A stretch of DNA of 64,000 nt from Pleodorina starrii (lineage: Eukaryota > Chlorophyta > Chlorophyceae > Chlamydomonadales > Volvocaceae). The notes under the pieces are model-generated. The model was not told where the DNA came from. It was given only the letters and a program-made list of their open reading frames with translations, and did no database searches. The stretch covers positions 7,332,001 to 7,396,000 of the forward strand of contig BRXU01000004.1 in NCBI GenBank assembly GCA_030267565.1, written 5' to 3'. Positions 12,201 through 22,700 of the stretch are shown here, piece by piece; position 1 is the first letter of the stretch, and the number at the start of each line of letters is the position of its first letter. The position numbers and the translations under genes were made by a program.

Positions 12201-14954
12201 AGGTGTGTCGTCACGTGTTGGCGGCACACCTTGGTTGCCCATATGCACGGTGGGCCATGCAGCACCGTGCGTTGGAACATATGGGCCCCATGTACTGAAC
12301 ATGTGGGCCCCATGTACTGGGCCCCATGTACTGAACACCGTTGCTCATATACTGGGGACAGTCCCTAAAGGAGAGCGGGGCCGCCATGCCATGCCATGTT
12401 GCGGCTGCTGCTGCTACGCAGGAGGATGGCGGCGAGGACGGCGCGATGGCCATGGAGGAGGATGGGGCCGGCGAGGACGATGCGGCGGCGGGGCAGCGGG
12501 AGCAGAAGGCGGCCGTGGTTTCGGGGCCGCTGCCGCGCACGTGGGGCGGTCGGCAGCGGCAGGCCAAGCTGGCGGCGGAGGACGCGGAGGGCGAGGCGGA
12601 GGGCGAGGAGAAGGACAAGGAGGAGCGGCCCACGGCGGAGGAGCTGCTACGGCGGCAGGTGGGCTTCGCAATCTGCGTCTGGCTGGGGAAGTGAGGATGC
12701 TGTCGTGGGTGTGTCCGGGGGCGGCGACCGGGATTTTCCCGCTTCTGTCCTTCCCAATGAGCACAGTGAACTAGGTCCGTTGGCTAACGTCGCCGCCGTT
12801 CCAACGTTGTGGTTTCATCTGTGTTTACGCACCGACGAGAGACGACGACCACGAATTTACGATCTTCGCCAGCCAGCGGCAATCCGCAAACGCCGCCGTG
12901 TGCTGACCTTCCTCCCAACCACCCAACCGCCAAACCACCCAAGCAGGGCGAGGACGGCGAGGGCGGCGAGGAGCAGAACGACGAAGACCTGGAGCGCAGC
13001 CGCGTCGTGGCGCGTCTCGCCAGCGCTACGCTGCAGGACGAGGGCGCCGCAGCGGACGCGGCGGACGCCGAGCCGCCTGCTGGCGCGCCCCCTCGCGGTC
13101 TGACTTCGGAGCAAGTGGAGGCGCTGCGGCATCAGCTGGACGAGCGGCTGCGCGGCGCGGCGGGCGCGGCCGCGGAGGCGGACCTAGCGTACGGCGGCGA
13201 GATCTGGTCTCGGTGCGAGGCGTTGGTTTCGGGGCTGGCTGGCGAGCTGACGGAGCAGCTGCGGCTGATTCTGGAGCCCACGCTGGCGAGCAAGCTGGCG
13301 GGCGACTACCGGACAGGTGCGCGGGGCGATCGAATTGGGGGGGATTGGGCACCGGCATAGGATCTGCCTACTGTGTTTTGCCCTTATGTGGCGCCCCCTG
13401 AGTCGTGCTGATGCGACTGCGGTGCCACGCCGCATTCCTGCGATGGCGGCGCGGCGCAGCGCCGGGTTACGGTACTGCGTGTCTACACACATAAACAGGC
13501 GTGTGGCTTGTTTTTTGCGCTCCTCTCTTTATTGCCTTGTTTCTTTCCAAGCTTCGCGGTTTTCCGTCGGAAGTGCGGATGTCTTCACGCACCGCACCGC
13601 ACCGCACCGCACCCGGGAACACGCGCAGGCAAGCGCATCAACATGAAGAAGGTGATTGGCTACATCGCCAGCCACTTCCGCCGCGACAAGATCTGGCTGC
13701 GCCGCAACCGGCCCGACAAGCGGCGTTACCAGGTGCTGCTGGCGTGCGACGACTCGCGCTCCATGGCGGAGAACGGCTGCGGCGGCTTTGCGCTGGAGGC
13801 GCTTGCGCTCATTTGCAAGGCCATGAGCAGGTGACAGGGTGTGGGGAACATGGGTTGGCAGGTGGGTGGCTGGCTGAGTGGGTGTCCATGGAATCGACAC
13901 CGGGACAAGCGGGCCGCTACCAGCCGCAACCCGGTCTCCATCCGCCGCTCCGCCCCCCCCCCTTGCAGGCCGTTTTCGTTGGGCCGTCTTTCCGGGTGTG
14001 CATGGTGCCGGTGTCCGCTACTGTTCCTCTGAGCCCTTTGCTGCCTCCTCGTGTCCCTCGCACGTCCCTCGCAGGCTGGAGGTGGGTCAGGTGGGCGTGC
14101 TCAAGTTCGGCGGCGGCGAGGGCGTTGTGCCCCTGCACCCGTTGGAGACGCCCTTCAGCGACAGCGTGGGTCCCTCACTGGCCGCTCGGCTGACGTTCCG
14201 GCAGGACAACACCATTGCGGACCGGCCCATGCTGCAGCTCATGGCCTCCCTGGACCACATGTTGGCGGCGGCGCGACACAGCTGCGGAGCGGGCGGCATC
14301 GGGGCAGGTGAGCAGGCGGCAGGGCCACTGCCGCTGCACACCGAATTGCAGGACGGTCACGAAGCGAGGCGCAGACCTACCCGTACCCGTACCCGTATCG
14401 CTCACGCCGGCTCACCGCCCGCACTCCGTCGGAACGGGGGGGCTGTGCCTGGCTGCCGCGATAACGTCTCCTCGCCATCGGCCTCCGCGGCTTGCTCCTC
14501 CCCAACGGCACCGTGCCTTCGCCTCCTCCCCTTTCTTTGGTCCCTCACACTCCTCCCCCTTCCCTCCCCGTCATCTGCCTCCTCCCCTTTCTTTGGCCTT
14601 CTCACACTCCTCCCCTTCCCTTCCCTCCCTGTCCGCTCCGCAGGCACCCAGGACCTGGCTCAGCTGGTGCTCATCCTGGCCGACGGCCGCTTCCACGAGA
14701 AGGAGTCGCTGCACGCCGCCGTGCGTGAGGCGGCGGCCAAGCGCGGCGTGTGCCTGGCGTTCATCGTGCTGGACAACCCGGGCAACAGCCTGCTGGACAT
14801 GCAGTCCGTCAGCTTTGCAGCCGGCAAGCCCGTCTTCACCAAGTACCTGGACAGCTTCCCCTTCCCCTACTACATTGTGCTGCGGGACATTGCCTCGCTG
14901 CCCGCCACGCTGGCGGACCTGCTGCGCCAGTGGTTTGAGCTGAGCACGGCGTGA
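230..14954 (+). CDS. MDN1: Midasin (MDN1/REA1), C-terminal 2,666 residues; 5' part lies outside the window
   Basis: Midasin is a dynein-like AAA ATPase that removes assembly factors (Rsa4, Ytm1) from pre-60S particles in the nucleolus and nucleoplasm. The AAA ring lies upstream of the window; this part covers the end of the linker, the acidic tail and the MIDAS domain. Exons read by frame and GT..AG sites: 230-597, 863-2228, 2504-2674, 2959-3639, 5449-7741, 8209-8546, 8999-9103, 9395-9502, 9937-10269, 10661-10751, 10969-11520, 11806-12047, 12422-12658, 12947-13316, 13629-13830, 14075-14307, 14644-14954. All phases join and total 8,001 nt ending in TGA. Family landmarks are the YPDLVQP block (exon 2), LEKDLQ joined to DFVQLARW across the repeat-filled intron, the [17 protein letters not shown] start of the acidic tail, [14 protein letters not shown], and the MIDAS motif. 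Linker exons carry long Ala runs. The family identity is certain; a few junctions could shift by some bases. Confidence 0.95.
3644..4706 (+). repeat. Composite 8-bp G-rich minisatellite in MDN1 intron 4
   Basis: A 1.06-kb array fills the intron directly after the donor of exon 4. Successive blocks share one 8-bp period but differ in unit: GGGAGACT (to about 3836), GGGAGAAT (to about 3930), GGGGGACG (to about 4368), near-pure G with C (to about 4465), GGTGGGAC (to about 4515), GGGGGACG again, then a 6-bp GGGACT block at the end. The G-rich strand is the coding strand, so the pre-mRNA is G-rich. The long ORFs across it in all frames are repeat artefacts. Confidence 0.97.
4951..5414 (+). repeat. 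12-bp minisatellite (CCGACCCATAGG-type) in MDN1 intron 4
   Basis: About 38 imperfect copies of a 12-bp unit, with variants ending AGAC or AGGC and a few interspersed CCTCACCCCTCGG spacers near 5016, 5171 and 5252. The array stops about 34 bp before the acceptor AG at 5447-5448 of exon 5. Confidence 0.95.
8209..13316 (+). other. MDN1: MDN1 exons 6-14: low-complexity acidic/Gln-rich tail
   Basis: These nine exons encode about 790 residues between the linker and the MIDAS domain. In midasins this is a flexible Asp/Glu-rich tether that lets the MIDAS domain swing back onto the AAA ring. Here the first exons are acidic (a long EEGDDE-type stretch around 8,440-8,546), but the middle (10969-12047) is dominated by Gln, Ala and Pro, with runs of seven or more Gln coded by CAG. 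The ordered landmarks [13 protein letters not shown] (about 11,445) and [10 protein letters not shown] (about 11,935) are retained, so exon order is secure despite low complexity. Confidence 0.85.
11521..11548 (+). repeat. (GTGC)7 microsatellite forming the donor of MDN1 exon 11
   Basis: Exon 11 ends at 11520 and the intron starts with seven GTGC copies, so every fourth base offers a GT donor of the same quality. Only the first GT keeps the phase needed by the next exon; the other sites shift the frame unless three steps (12 nt) are used. Confidence 0.85.
13629..14954 (+). other. MDN1: MIDAS/VWA domain of midasin (exons 15-17)
   Basis: The last three exons encode a von Willebrand A fold. The metal-binding signature DxSxS is seen as DDSRS in exon 15 (about 13,750), preceded by the midasin-specific IWLRRNRP block. 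Exon 16 has the KFGGGEGV strand and exon 17 has [13 protein letters not shown] and the C-terminal FPYYIVLRD. In this family the domain binds the UBL domains of Rsa4 and Ytm1 through a magnesium ion. All expected metal-ligand positions visible here are present, so the domain looks functional. Confidence 0.93.
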
Positions 14955-15206
14955 GGAGCTGAGGAGTGGGGGTCTGAGGGGCTGAGGGGCTGGGGAGGAG
15001 GGGAGAGGAGAGTGGAAATGGGAGGGAGTGTGCGTGTGGTGTGAGCTTGGTGTGGGGGCGGCGCGTGGTGGGGCGTGTTTGGGACACGCCCGTTTGGGAC
15101 GGCGCCGTCGGGCTATCGTGGGAGTTTGGTGTGAGGTGCAAGGTTGGGCAAGTTGCGTGGGGAGGAGGTGGTTTGATGTGTGTACACCGCTGATGGCGGG
15201 GTGCGT

Positions 15207-15211
15207 TGTAA
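15207..15211 (+). promoter_or_regulatory. Candidate poly(A) signal TGTAA for MDN1
   Basis: TGTAA lies about 250 nt after the MDN1 stop. Volvocine algae use TGTAA rather than AATAAA near cleavage sites. No other TGTAA was noticed between the stop and this point. The assignment is by motif and position only. Confidence 0.5.
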
Positions 15212-15811
15212 GGCGGGCGGAAGGCTGCGGGGAGGGTGCAACGGCTGGTGGGGCGAGCTGGGAAGGTGGTGTTGCAGGGTCTCACGGCGGCGTGGGGTGA
15301 GAAGCTGTCTTTGCACAGCAGAACTTGTACGGAGGCCATTGGGGTATTCACGTTGCCGCGCGTCCCGTTTGCGGTCTTGCAAGTTTGTCGTGCTGTGCAA
15401 GCCGTGCGCGCGTGCATGCGGGTCCTTGATGAGGCGCAGCTGTTTCGCGGCGTTTGATGTTCCGAACGAACCCTCATATATAATTATTGGAAAGTGTTAA
15501 GGGCATACACCTCGCGCTTCACGAGATGGGTGTCCTGGGTTGGCGAAAACAGCTGTAGCAGACGGCCCAGACCTCCCAGACACGCTGCAAAGCGGTCAGG
15601 CGCTCAGGTCTCCACATGTACTTTTTAATGGAAGTAAGGGTATACGTCAGTTGAGTGTAATTCTTTGTCCTTTGTGACTTCTGTGGTTCAGCCGATCTGC
15701 CCCGAGGCGGCGGTTGCCCGCCTCCGCTTCCTGCGCTTCCATCTTTCCCCTGCACTAAACGACACAACGTAACCGTAAAATGCTCATTTACGAAACGATT
15801 CATTTCGTCCC

Positions 15812-15819
15812 TATATAAG
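15812..15819 (+). promoter_or_regulatory. TATA-like box (TATATAAG) upstream of the transporter gene
   Basis: This is a good match to a TATA consensus in plus orientation, about 450 bp before the first ATG of the transporter. The distance would imply a long 5' UTR or a further upstream non-coding exon, so the link is tentative. Confidence 0.35.
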
Positions 15820-16261
15820 CGCTGAACGTGTCGCGCGCCGTGCCAGCTCAGCTTTGACATGCTCATCCGTGATATACCCGTCTACTCAGGGCACCTCAGT
15901 GCTGTGAACGATATGTGAGACATGGGGTATTTGCTGTTGCGAGCAGAGTGTGTGTGTCGACGGCACTTCACTTGGCTTAATAAGTAAATAAATATTCGCG
16001 CTCGTGCTGGCGATGAGGGTTTTTTATCTGTGGGCACAGTTTTTGCCATAGAAGCAGCTGTACTGCTGAGAAAATACTTGTACGGCGTAACTGCCTGACA
16101 GCCTGAGGCAAATCGCCGGCCTTGGCCCCTAAAAACTCCTATCTGCTCTATAGAGCTATTGATTGGAGTTTCCGTTGCCTGGGCAGTAAATTATTACAAT
16201 TGATCAAACGTTGAGGGTCCGCCTTTGACTCCAGTCTTTCAGTCGCCAGTTGAGAGGCAAG

Positions 16262-18390
16262 ATGGCGACAAGTGAGCAGGATAAAAATAGTTCTCAAGAA
16301 TTTTGGTTGCAGGCGGCGGTAACATACAGGCAGGCTAAGCTGTTCAGTCCGCTGGGCGATCGGCGTCCACGTTTCGCTCCTGACGGGCGACAGTTTTGGC
16401 CTTTGCAGTTACATCTTACTATGGATCTTCTTATCAGCAGTGGTGATCATGGTCAACAAATACGTCCTGACATTTGCGGGATTCCCCTTCCCAATAGCAC
16501 TGACGCTTACACACATGGCGTTTTGCTCAACACTGGCATTTCTTATCATCAAAGCGGGTTTCGTGGAGACCGTCCACATGGATTCGGCGACCTATTTCAG
16601 GTACTGCGGCCCACTCCCCACCACTTGCGCCGCAGCAACTACCCGTGCCCAGGGCCTCCTAAACCCAACCCGATGTGTCCTGCAGGAACGTCGTCCCTAT
16701 TGCAGCTCTCTTCTCGGGAACGCTATGGCTTGGAAATGCAGCATACTTGTACCTATCTGTCGCATTTATCCAGATGCTGAAGGTACGGGTCGACGGCCAT
16801 ATGCGTCTGTGCGGTACAAAAACCGCGTGTTTTCCGTCGCCCCTTGCCACGACGCTTAGCCAACGGTATTTCCCGCAGGCGACGATGCCAGTGACAGTCT
16901 TCCTTGTCGGGGTAATGCTGGGCACCGAAAAGTACTCGGCGCTGTACGCTCTGAACATGGTCGTGGTGGCTATCGGTGTTGCAACCGCGTCATACGGTAC
17001 GCGGTGGCATCTTCCATGGAGAAAAGCTTTCCTCATTTTAAAAAGCTCTATTTGGGTCCGTGGTATGCGTGTCGTCGAGCCTAGGGGAACGGAGTCACGT
17101 GGTACCCACTTTCATTGTTGGACCGTGACTAGTCTGCCCCTCTTTCGCCTGTTGCAGGCGAGCTTAACTTTGACTTGATTGGGGTGATCTTCCAGTCGGG
17201 GTCCATCGTAACGGAGTCGTTTCGGCTCTGCCTAATTCAGCTGCTTCTGCAGGTAAGGATGCCGGGCAGGGGTATGCACCAGGGCCGACGCGCGAGGCCC
17301 ATTCGGCAACCCGAATCCGTGTGAACTTGAGATCTAGTGGTCCTCTAGGCGCACCTTTCACGTTCATGCTCTACATGGTCATGGCTGCAGGCGCGCGGCA
17401 TTAAGCTGAACCCTGTGACCACGCTCTACTACATCGCGCCGGCGTGCTTCGCCTTCTTGTGTTTCCCGTTCACATTCATTGAGCTGCCAAAAATGATGCA
17501 CTCTGATGGCGGCTGGCGCCTGCCTGGTGGCTGGCTGATGCTGAGCGCCGTTAGCGCCTTCGGTGAGTGCTCTCGTGCTCACACTGAGCGCCTAGCCATC
17601 CCGCCTCGGGTTCTTGTGCACGAGCTGCTTGCGTATAGGGTATAGGGGTTCAGGGCCATTGCATTTTACCCGCCTTACACGTCACCCCGAGTATGTGAGT
17701 GTTACCTTGACCGGGGTTGACCCTGCTCTCCGCGGCTTCCCTTGCGTTTGGCCTTCTATCCACAGCCCTGAACATGTCCGTTTTCCTGCTCATTGGTCGG
17801 AGCTCGGCGCTGACCATGAATATCGCTGGCGTCATCAAGGACTGGCTCCTGATTGCGCTTTCCGTGACTCTCTACGGGTGCGTGGAGGCGGTAGCCTGCG
17901 CCATGGGACCTTGACTTGCTCTCGTGGCGCTGACCTGAAGATGTCGCTTTGGAGCATTGTTGGTCGCTTATCCTGGCGTAGCTTTTTCTGTCGCAACAAG
18001 CATTAGCGGTTTCCTGCCTGTGCGGTTCCCTTCCGAACTTATGAATGCGCTTTCCTACAGGTCGCCTGTGGGGTCGCTGCAGCTGGGAGGGTACGGCGTC
18101 GCTTTCCTGGGAGTGTGCTGGTACAACTACCAGAAGCTTCAGGTACGGTGCTTCATTGGCAGCAGTGATTTGGCATGTGTGTCCTAGAACATGAGGGCGC
18201 AACTAGCTACCATGTCCTTCGTGAGCTAGCCGGGAACAGAGCCACGTTTCCAGTGAAAATCGCAAGAACATTACATCAGTCCTTGCCCTGCCTGATTGTA
18301 CAGGGGGCACGCCAGCAAACAACGACTCGCCAACAGCCGGGTGACTTGGAGAGCAAGCCGCTACTAGCAAGCACGGCTCCCCGTCGCTAA
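16262..18390 (+). CDS. DMT-superfamily sugar-phosphate/nucleotide-sugar translocator (TPT/EamA type)
   Basis: A multi-pass transporter of the triose-phosphate translocator family, which exchanges phosphorylated sugars or nucleotide sugars across Golgi, ER or plastid membranes. Secure exons: 16409-16600, 16686-16782, 16879-16996, 17158-17252, 17391-17562, 17766-17877, 18061-18142, 18304-18390 (TAA); their phases all join. Landmarks in order are [25 protein letters not shown], given here as VNKYV then [12 protein letters not shown] (first helices), [62 protein letters not shown], then [11 protein letters not shown] and a short hydrophilic tail. That pattern matches the plant KT/KD-group transporters with about ten helices. 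The N-terminus is unsettled: ATG 16262 starts a plausible first exon, but its best donor (16319) gives the wrong phase for exon 16409; a weaker donor at 16306 fits. The substrate cannot be read from sequence. Confidence 0.88.
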
Positions 18391-19797
18391 CCGTGACAAA
18401 GCGGACTTCAACTGGGTTGATTGAAGCAGGAGTGAGTACCAAGCATGCGCTCGATGCAGAGTAGTTGACCAGAACGTGAGTATTTCGTGGATAGCGCTGG
18501 GTCCGTGCGATCTGCATGTGGGTATCTTTCGGTCAAGCGGTCTGCTCGTTGGGGGAGGCAGATAGTGCCGGTTTATGGGGCGTGATATTCCGCGCTGGTG
18601 CCTGGTCACTGTGTTATACAGGGAGCCTACAGTACATGTGCTGCGGGCCCCAATTGTTGGCCCCCATAACGGTCTTGCGAGGGCACGAACATGACTGTTG
18701 GAGATGGCTGCTGCGCTGATTGAGCGTAGGCCGAAATATGTGTGGCCATGACGCGTGATGGATGGCGTCGCTGTGGTCGTCAGGGTACTGCAAGGGAGAG
18801 GGTGCTGCTTCACGTGAGCAATGTGAGACAGTGAATTGCGCCGAGACAGGCCTATGCTTCTGTCGTAAAATTTTCAAGGTGTCGACCTGCACTCATTAAT
18901 CGGTATGGGAAATCGAACTGGGGCGCTACGGGTTCGGCAAGTACCGGTTATGCGGTGGGGTACATAGAACGCGTGGTTGTCAAGAGGAAAATTGGTGCCA
19001 CGCCACAGTGGTGTGGTCTCAATCACCATGAGAGCTGAGACTGCTGGCCAGGCGTTTGCTCATCTACTCGTGACGAGTGGTACATTAATTTGTTGGTCAG
19101 ATGATGCGAAGGTAAAGCCTTGTACGGGCATGTGGATCGGGTCCTCCCTTATAAGCGGCTTAGGAGCCGGGGCACAGCATCCGTGTTCCGAATGCCCATG
19201 GAAGTCTTGCCTAGGTTCATGGATATGACGTGGTTCGAGCTGCATTGCACTGGCCGGTTGACAGACCGAGTCCGGTTGTGTAAACTGCCTCCTTGCACTG
19301 CAAGACAGGCGTGCAATTTCCTATCCCGCACGCACAGAACACTGAATGAGGCATGTTCCACGCGTTTTCGCCTCGGCTTTCGATGGTTCAGTGGGAGTCC
19401 TATCGTCGGGAGACGACTGAAGCAGGGACCCGTGGTTCAGACTGCCGTACATTTTTCTGCTGGTTGAACCGTGCCAAGCATTGAGTCCACTTTTTAAGAT
19501 TGATGACCAATGCACTGATGCTCCTATTTGTAAGGTACCCATCCACCCTTGTGTTTGGATCAGCTGTGCAGCGGCGCTGTTTATAGTTTACGACTTGTGT
19601 CAGCAAACATACATATAATCGTAACCTGCGCGGATGTGTAGAATCAAGAAACACATGGTTTAATAAGCGAACAAAATTTGTTGGCTTGACCATAGTTGAC
19701 TTCTCGGCCCCTGCTAATATGCATGTAATAAGATCGGAATACAATACTGAGAGGTACTCCATGCGTGGCGTTGGGTGCCGCTAGGCCACCACCCTCG
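18391..19797. other. Intergenic region transporter to kinesin
   Basis: 1.4 kb of moderate GC. A TGTAA at 19279-19283 is the first candidate poly(A) signal after the transporter stop, although 890 nt away. AT-rich stretches around 19,600-19,740 may hold the kinesin promoter. Small ORFs on both strands show no family features and their GC differs from nearby exons. Confidence 0.5.
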
Positions 19798-22700
19798 ATG
19801 ACGACGTCTGCGGTTCGCGTGGTGCTCCGCGCACGCCCATCAGATGGCGGAACATGCATCACATTCCTCCCTGACAAAAAGGTTAATGTAGCGAGGTGGC
19901 TAGGGTCTTATGCATCGTGTCGGTCCCAAGGGCCGCGCCAGGACGTCCGTGTGCCAACGACACTAAATGTGCACGGCAGGGCATCTCCATCGTGCAGCAG
20001 AAAGTCATTGAGGGCCGCCCGAATGGATCACAGCCAGCATCGCAAAGCTACCAGGTGCGTAGAGAGTTGGGGGAGGGCGGCAGGTGACAGGGTACCGGGG
20101 TTGCGCAAGTGGCTGGGCGTGCCTGGGTGCACCAAACAAACACGGTGCATATGGGCATGCCGCACCGCACAAACGCAAGGGTAGCTGGGGTGACACCCTG
20201 GCGCCATGCTTGCTTCTTGCTCTGCGTCTCTGGTGTATCCAAGTTAATCCGCCCGCGCCCGGTACCTTTGCGTGCCGTCCTTAGAATCCCCCTTCGTTCC
20301 TTCCTTCCTTCCTTCCTTCCTTCCTTCCTTCCTTCCTTCCTTCCTTCCTTCCTTCCTTCCTTCCTTCCTTCCTTCCTTCCTTCCTTCCTTCCTTGTCACA
20401 GTTCAAGTTTGATAATGTCCTGGCGGCAGCTTCGCAAGAGGAGGTCTACGAGGTGCGCAGGCTGGCGGCGTGCCCCGAGTTGCGCGGCTGCCCGGCGGCC
20501 TTCGGCCCAGCACAAAGCACTGACCACAAGGCTTGATGCGGATCAGGGCTCCCGTGTCTGTGGAGAGACCACAGCTTTCATGTGTTCGATTCTTGGCCTC
20601 CAATTATGACCCTATCTACGTACCAAATTGCGGCCGGGCGTTGCGGCCTCATCGTGCTTATAATGCTGCTGCTGCTGTGTGCTTCTGCTCTTGCACTGCT
20701 GCAGCCACCTGCTGCTCCGCCTGCCACCCCACCCTCCCGCCCACTCGTTCGTTCTCTCAGGCGGCCGCATCCGAGGTGGTTCGCAGCGCTCTGGAGGGCT
20801 TCAACGGCACCATCATGTGCTACGGCCAGACGGGTGGGTCGTACAGCCGTACACCGTACATCACCTACGACAAAACGGTACCGAAAAATGAGATGGTCGT
20901 CGGGCCACGCTGATGGCCGACGAGGGGCAAAGGGCGACCCAGATTGAGGCACCAGGGAGGGAAGGGGAGGACAAGGCCTGGGCGCAGTGTGGCCTGCCCC
21001 GCCCGAGACAGGACGGGACGGGGCTGGGTGCCACGGTGTGTGCACGCGCGGACAACTGGGGCTTTTCAGCTTTTCTCCTTGCGACCTTCGGCGTGGCGTG
21101 GCGGGCGCTTCCCCACCCCCAACCCTACCCCCCCCCCTTGTGCTACGCAGGTGCCGGCAAGACCTTCACGATGAGCGGCGGCAAGCAGAGCTACAAGCAG
21201 CGCGGCATCATCCCGCGCGCGCTGGGCCAGGTGTTTGCGGAGGTCAAGGCCATGCCCGACCGCGAGGCCAAGATCAGCGTGCAGTACCTAGAGGTGGGGC
21301 GGTGGGGGGCGGGGCGGGGTGGGGCGGGGATGGGGTGTGGGCTTGAGGTCGAGTGGCTTGGGGGGTTGGCAATGGTGTTGAGAAGTGGGTTGGAAACTTG
21401 GAATGGGGTGAGGCGAGCCATGTGGGTTGGTGACGGGGGTGCTGGGGCTCAGCTGCTATGACGGCTCGGCTGTCCCCGCCCACTCGCGGCCGGCAGGACA
21501 GCCGTCATTTGTCACTCATGGCCCTGGGGTTGCGACCTGAGATCACCGGGGGGAGCAGCGCACCGAACCGCAGCGCCCTCTCTCTCTCACACACACACAC
21601 AAGCGAGCGACGGCGCCTGCGGAGGCCCCTTCCTTCCTGCGGAGGCAGCCAGGTGCCCCCCGTCATCCGCAACCTCGCTCTCATCGCTCCCACCTGTCCA
21701 GCCGCCTGGACCCAGCCGCCTGGACCCAGCCGCCTGGACCCAGCCGCCTGGACCCAGCCGCCTGGACCCAGCCGCCTGGACCCAGCCGCCTGGACCGCAT
21801 CTCGCTCTCACCACCCCAGGCAGTCGCCTTCCCTTCCCCCTGCAGATCTACAACGAGGCGCTGTACGACCTGCTGGACATCACCACACAGCCCCACGAGA
21901 TCAGCATCTACGAGAGCAGCCGCGGACTGGTGACGGTGTCCGGACTGCGGACCGCTGTGGTGGACTCGGAGGCGGAGGCCCTGGCGCTGCTGTTCGAGGT
22001 GGGCTGGTGGAGGGGCGGAGGGGCGGGTGGGTGGCGGCTGCGGGGCCGCAAAGCTTAGTGCAGGCTGCGGCAGGTTCCTAAGCCCTCCGGGGCCTAAGCC
22101 CTAAAAAGGCGCGAAATGAAGGGCTGGGCGCCTGCCGCTGCGGCCCTCCCCAGAGCGCAAACCGCCCAACCCTTGTCGTCCCGGTGCCTGTGCGCCTGTA
22201 CCGCCTATGTGTGGTCTGGCTGGCTGCGCTGCAGGGTGAGACCAACCGGGTGATCGGGGAGCACCAGCTCAACCGGGAGTCATCCCGCTCCCACTCCATC
22301 TTCACCATCATGATCGAGCTGCGGCCCGTGGGCGAGGTAAGACGACCGGGAGCGAGACGAGGGGGAATAAGAGGACTGCGGACTGCAGACACGCACTGCC
22401 TTGCGGGCCTCCTCGCTCCTCCCTCCAACGTCGCCTCCGCCTGCCCCTGCCCCTGCCCCCCCCACCTGACCCTGCCTTCCACTGCGTTTCCCTCCCAAGT
22501 CCCAACCCCTTCCCGCCCCTTCCCTCTCTCTTTCCTCTCCCCGCCCCTTCCCCCCGTTGCCCGCTCCAGTCCGGTGGCGACGTGCTGCTGTCCCGGGTGG
22601 CGCTGGTGGACCTGGCGGGCAGTGAGCGCGTGTCCAAGACCAAGAGCGAGGGGCTGGTGCTGCGGGAGGCGGGGCACATCAACAAGAGCCTCAGCATCCT

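Larger units (their letters stand above)
14955..16261. other. Intergenic region MDN1 to transporter
   Basis: It contains the MDN1 3' UTR and the upstream region of the transporter gene. GC content falls from about 15,460 on. A 115-codon minus-strand ORF (15519-15866) has no recognisable family, and I do not call it a gene. A TGTAA signal and a TATA-like box are listed separately. Confidence 0.6.

Noticed and set aside
15519..15866. 115-codon minus ORF between MDN1 and the transporter
   Set aside because: It has no recognisable domain, lies in AT-richer intergenic DNA, and shows no splice or promoter support.
19400..19762. 120-codon minus ORF upstream of the kinesin
   Set aside because: No family resemblance, and its codon composition is unlike the neighbouring exons.
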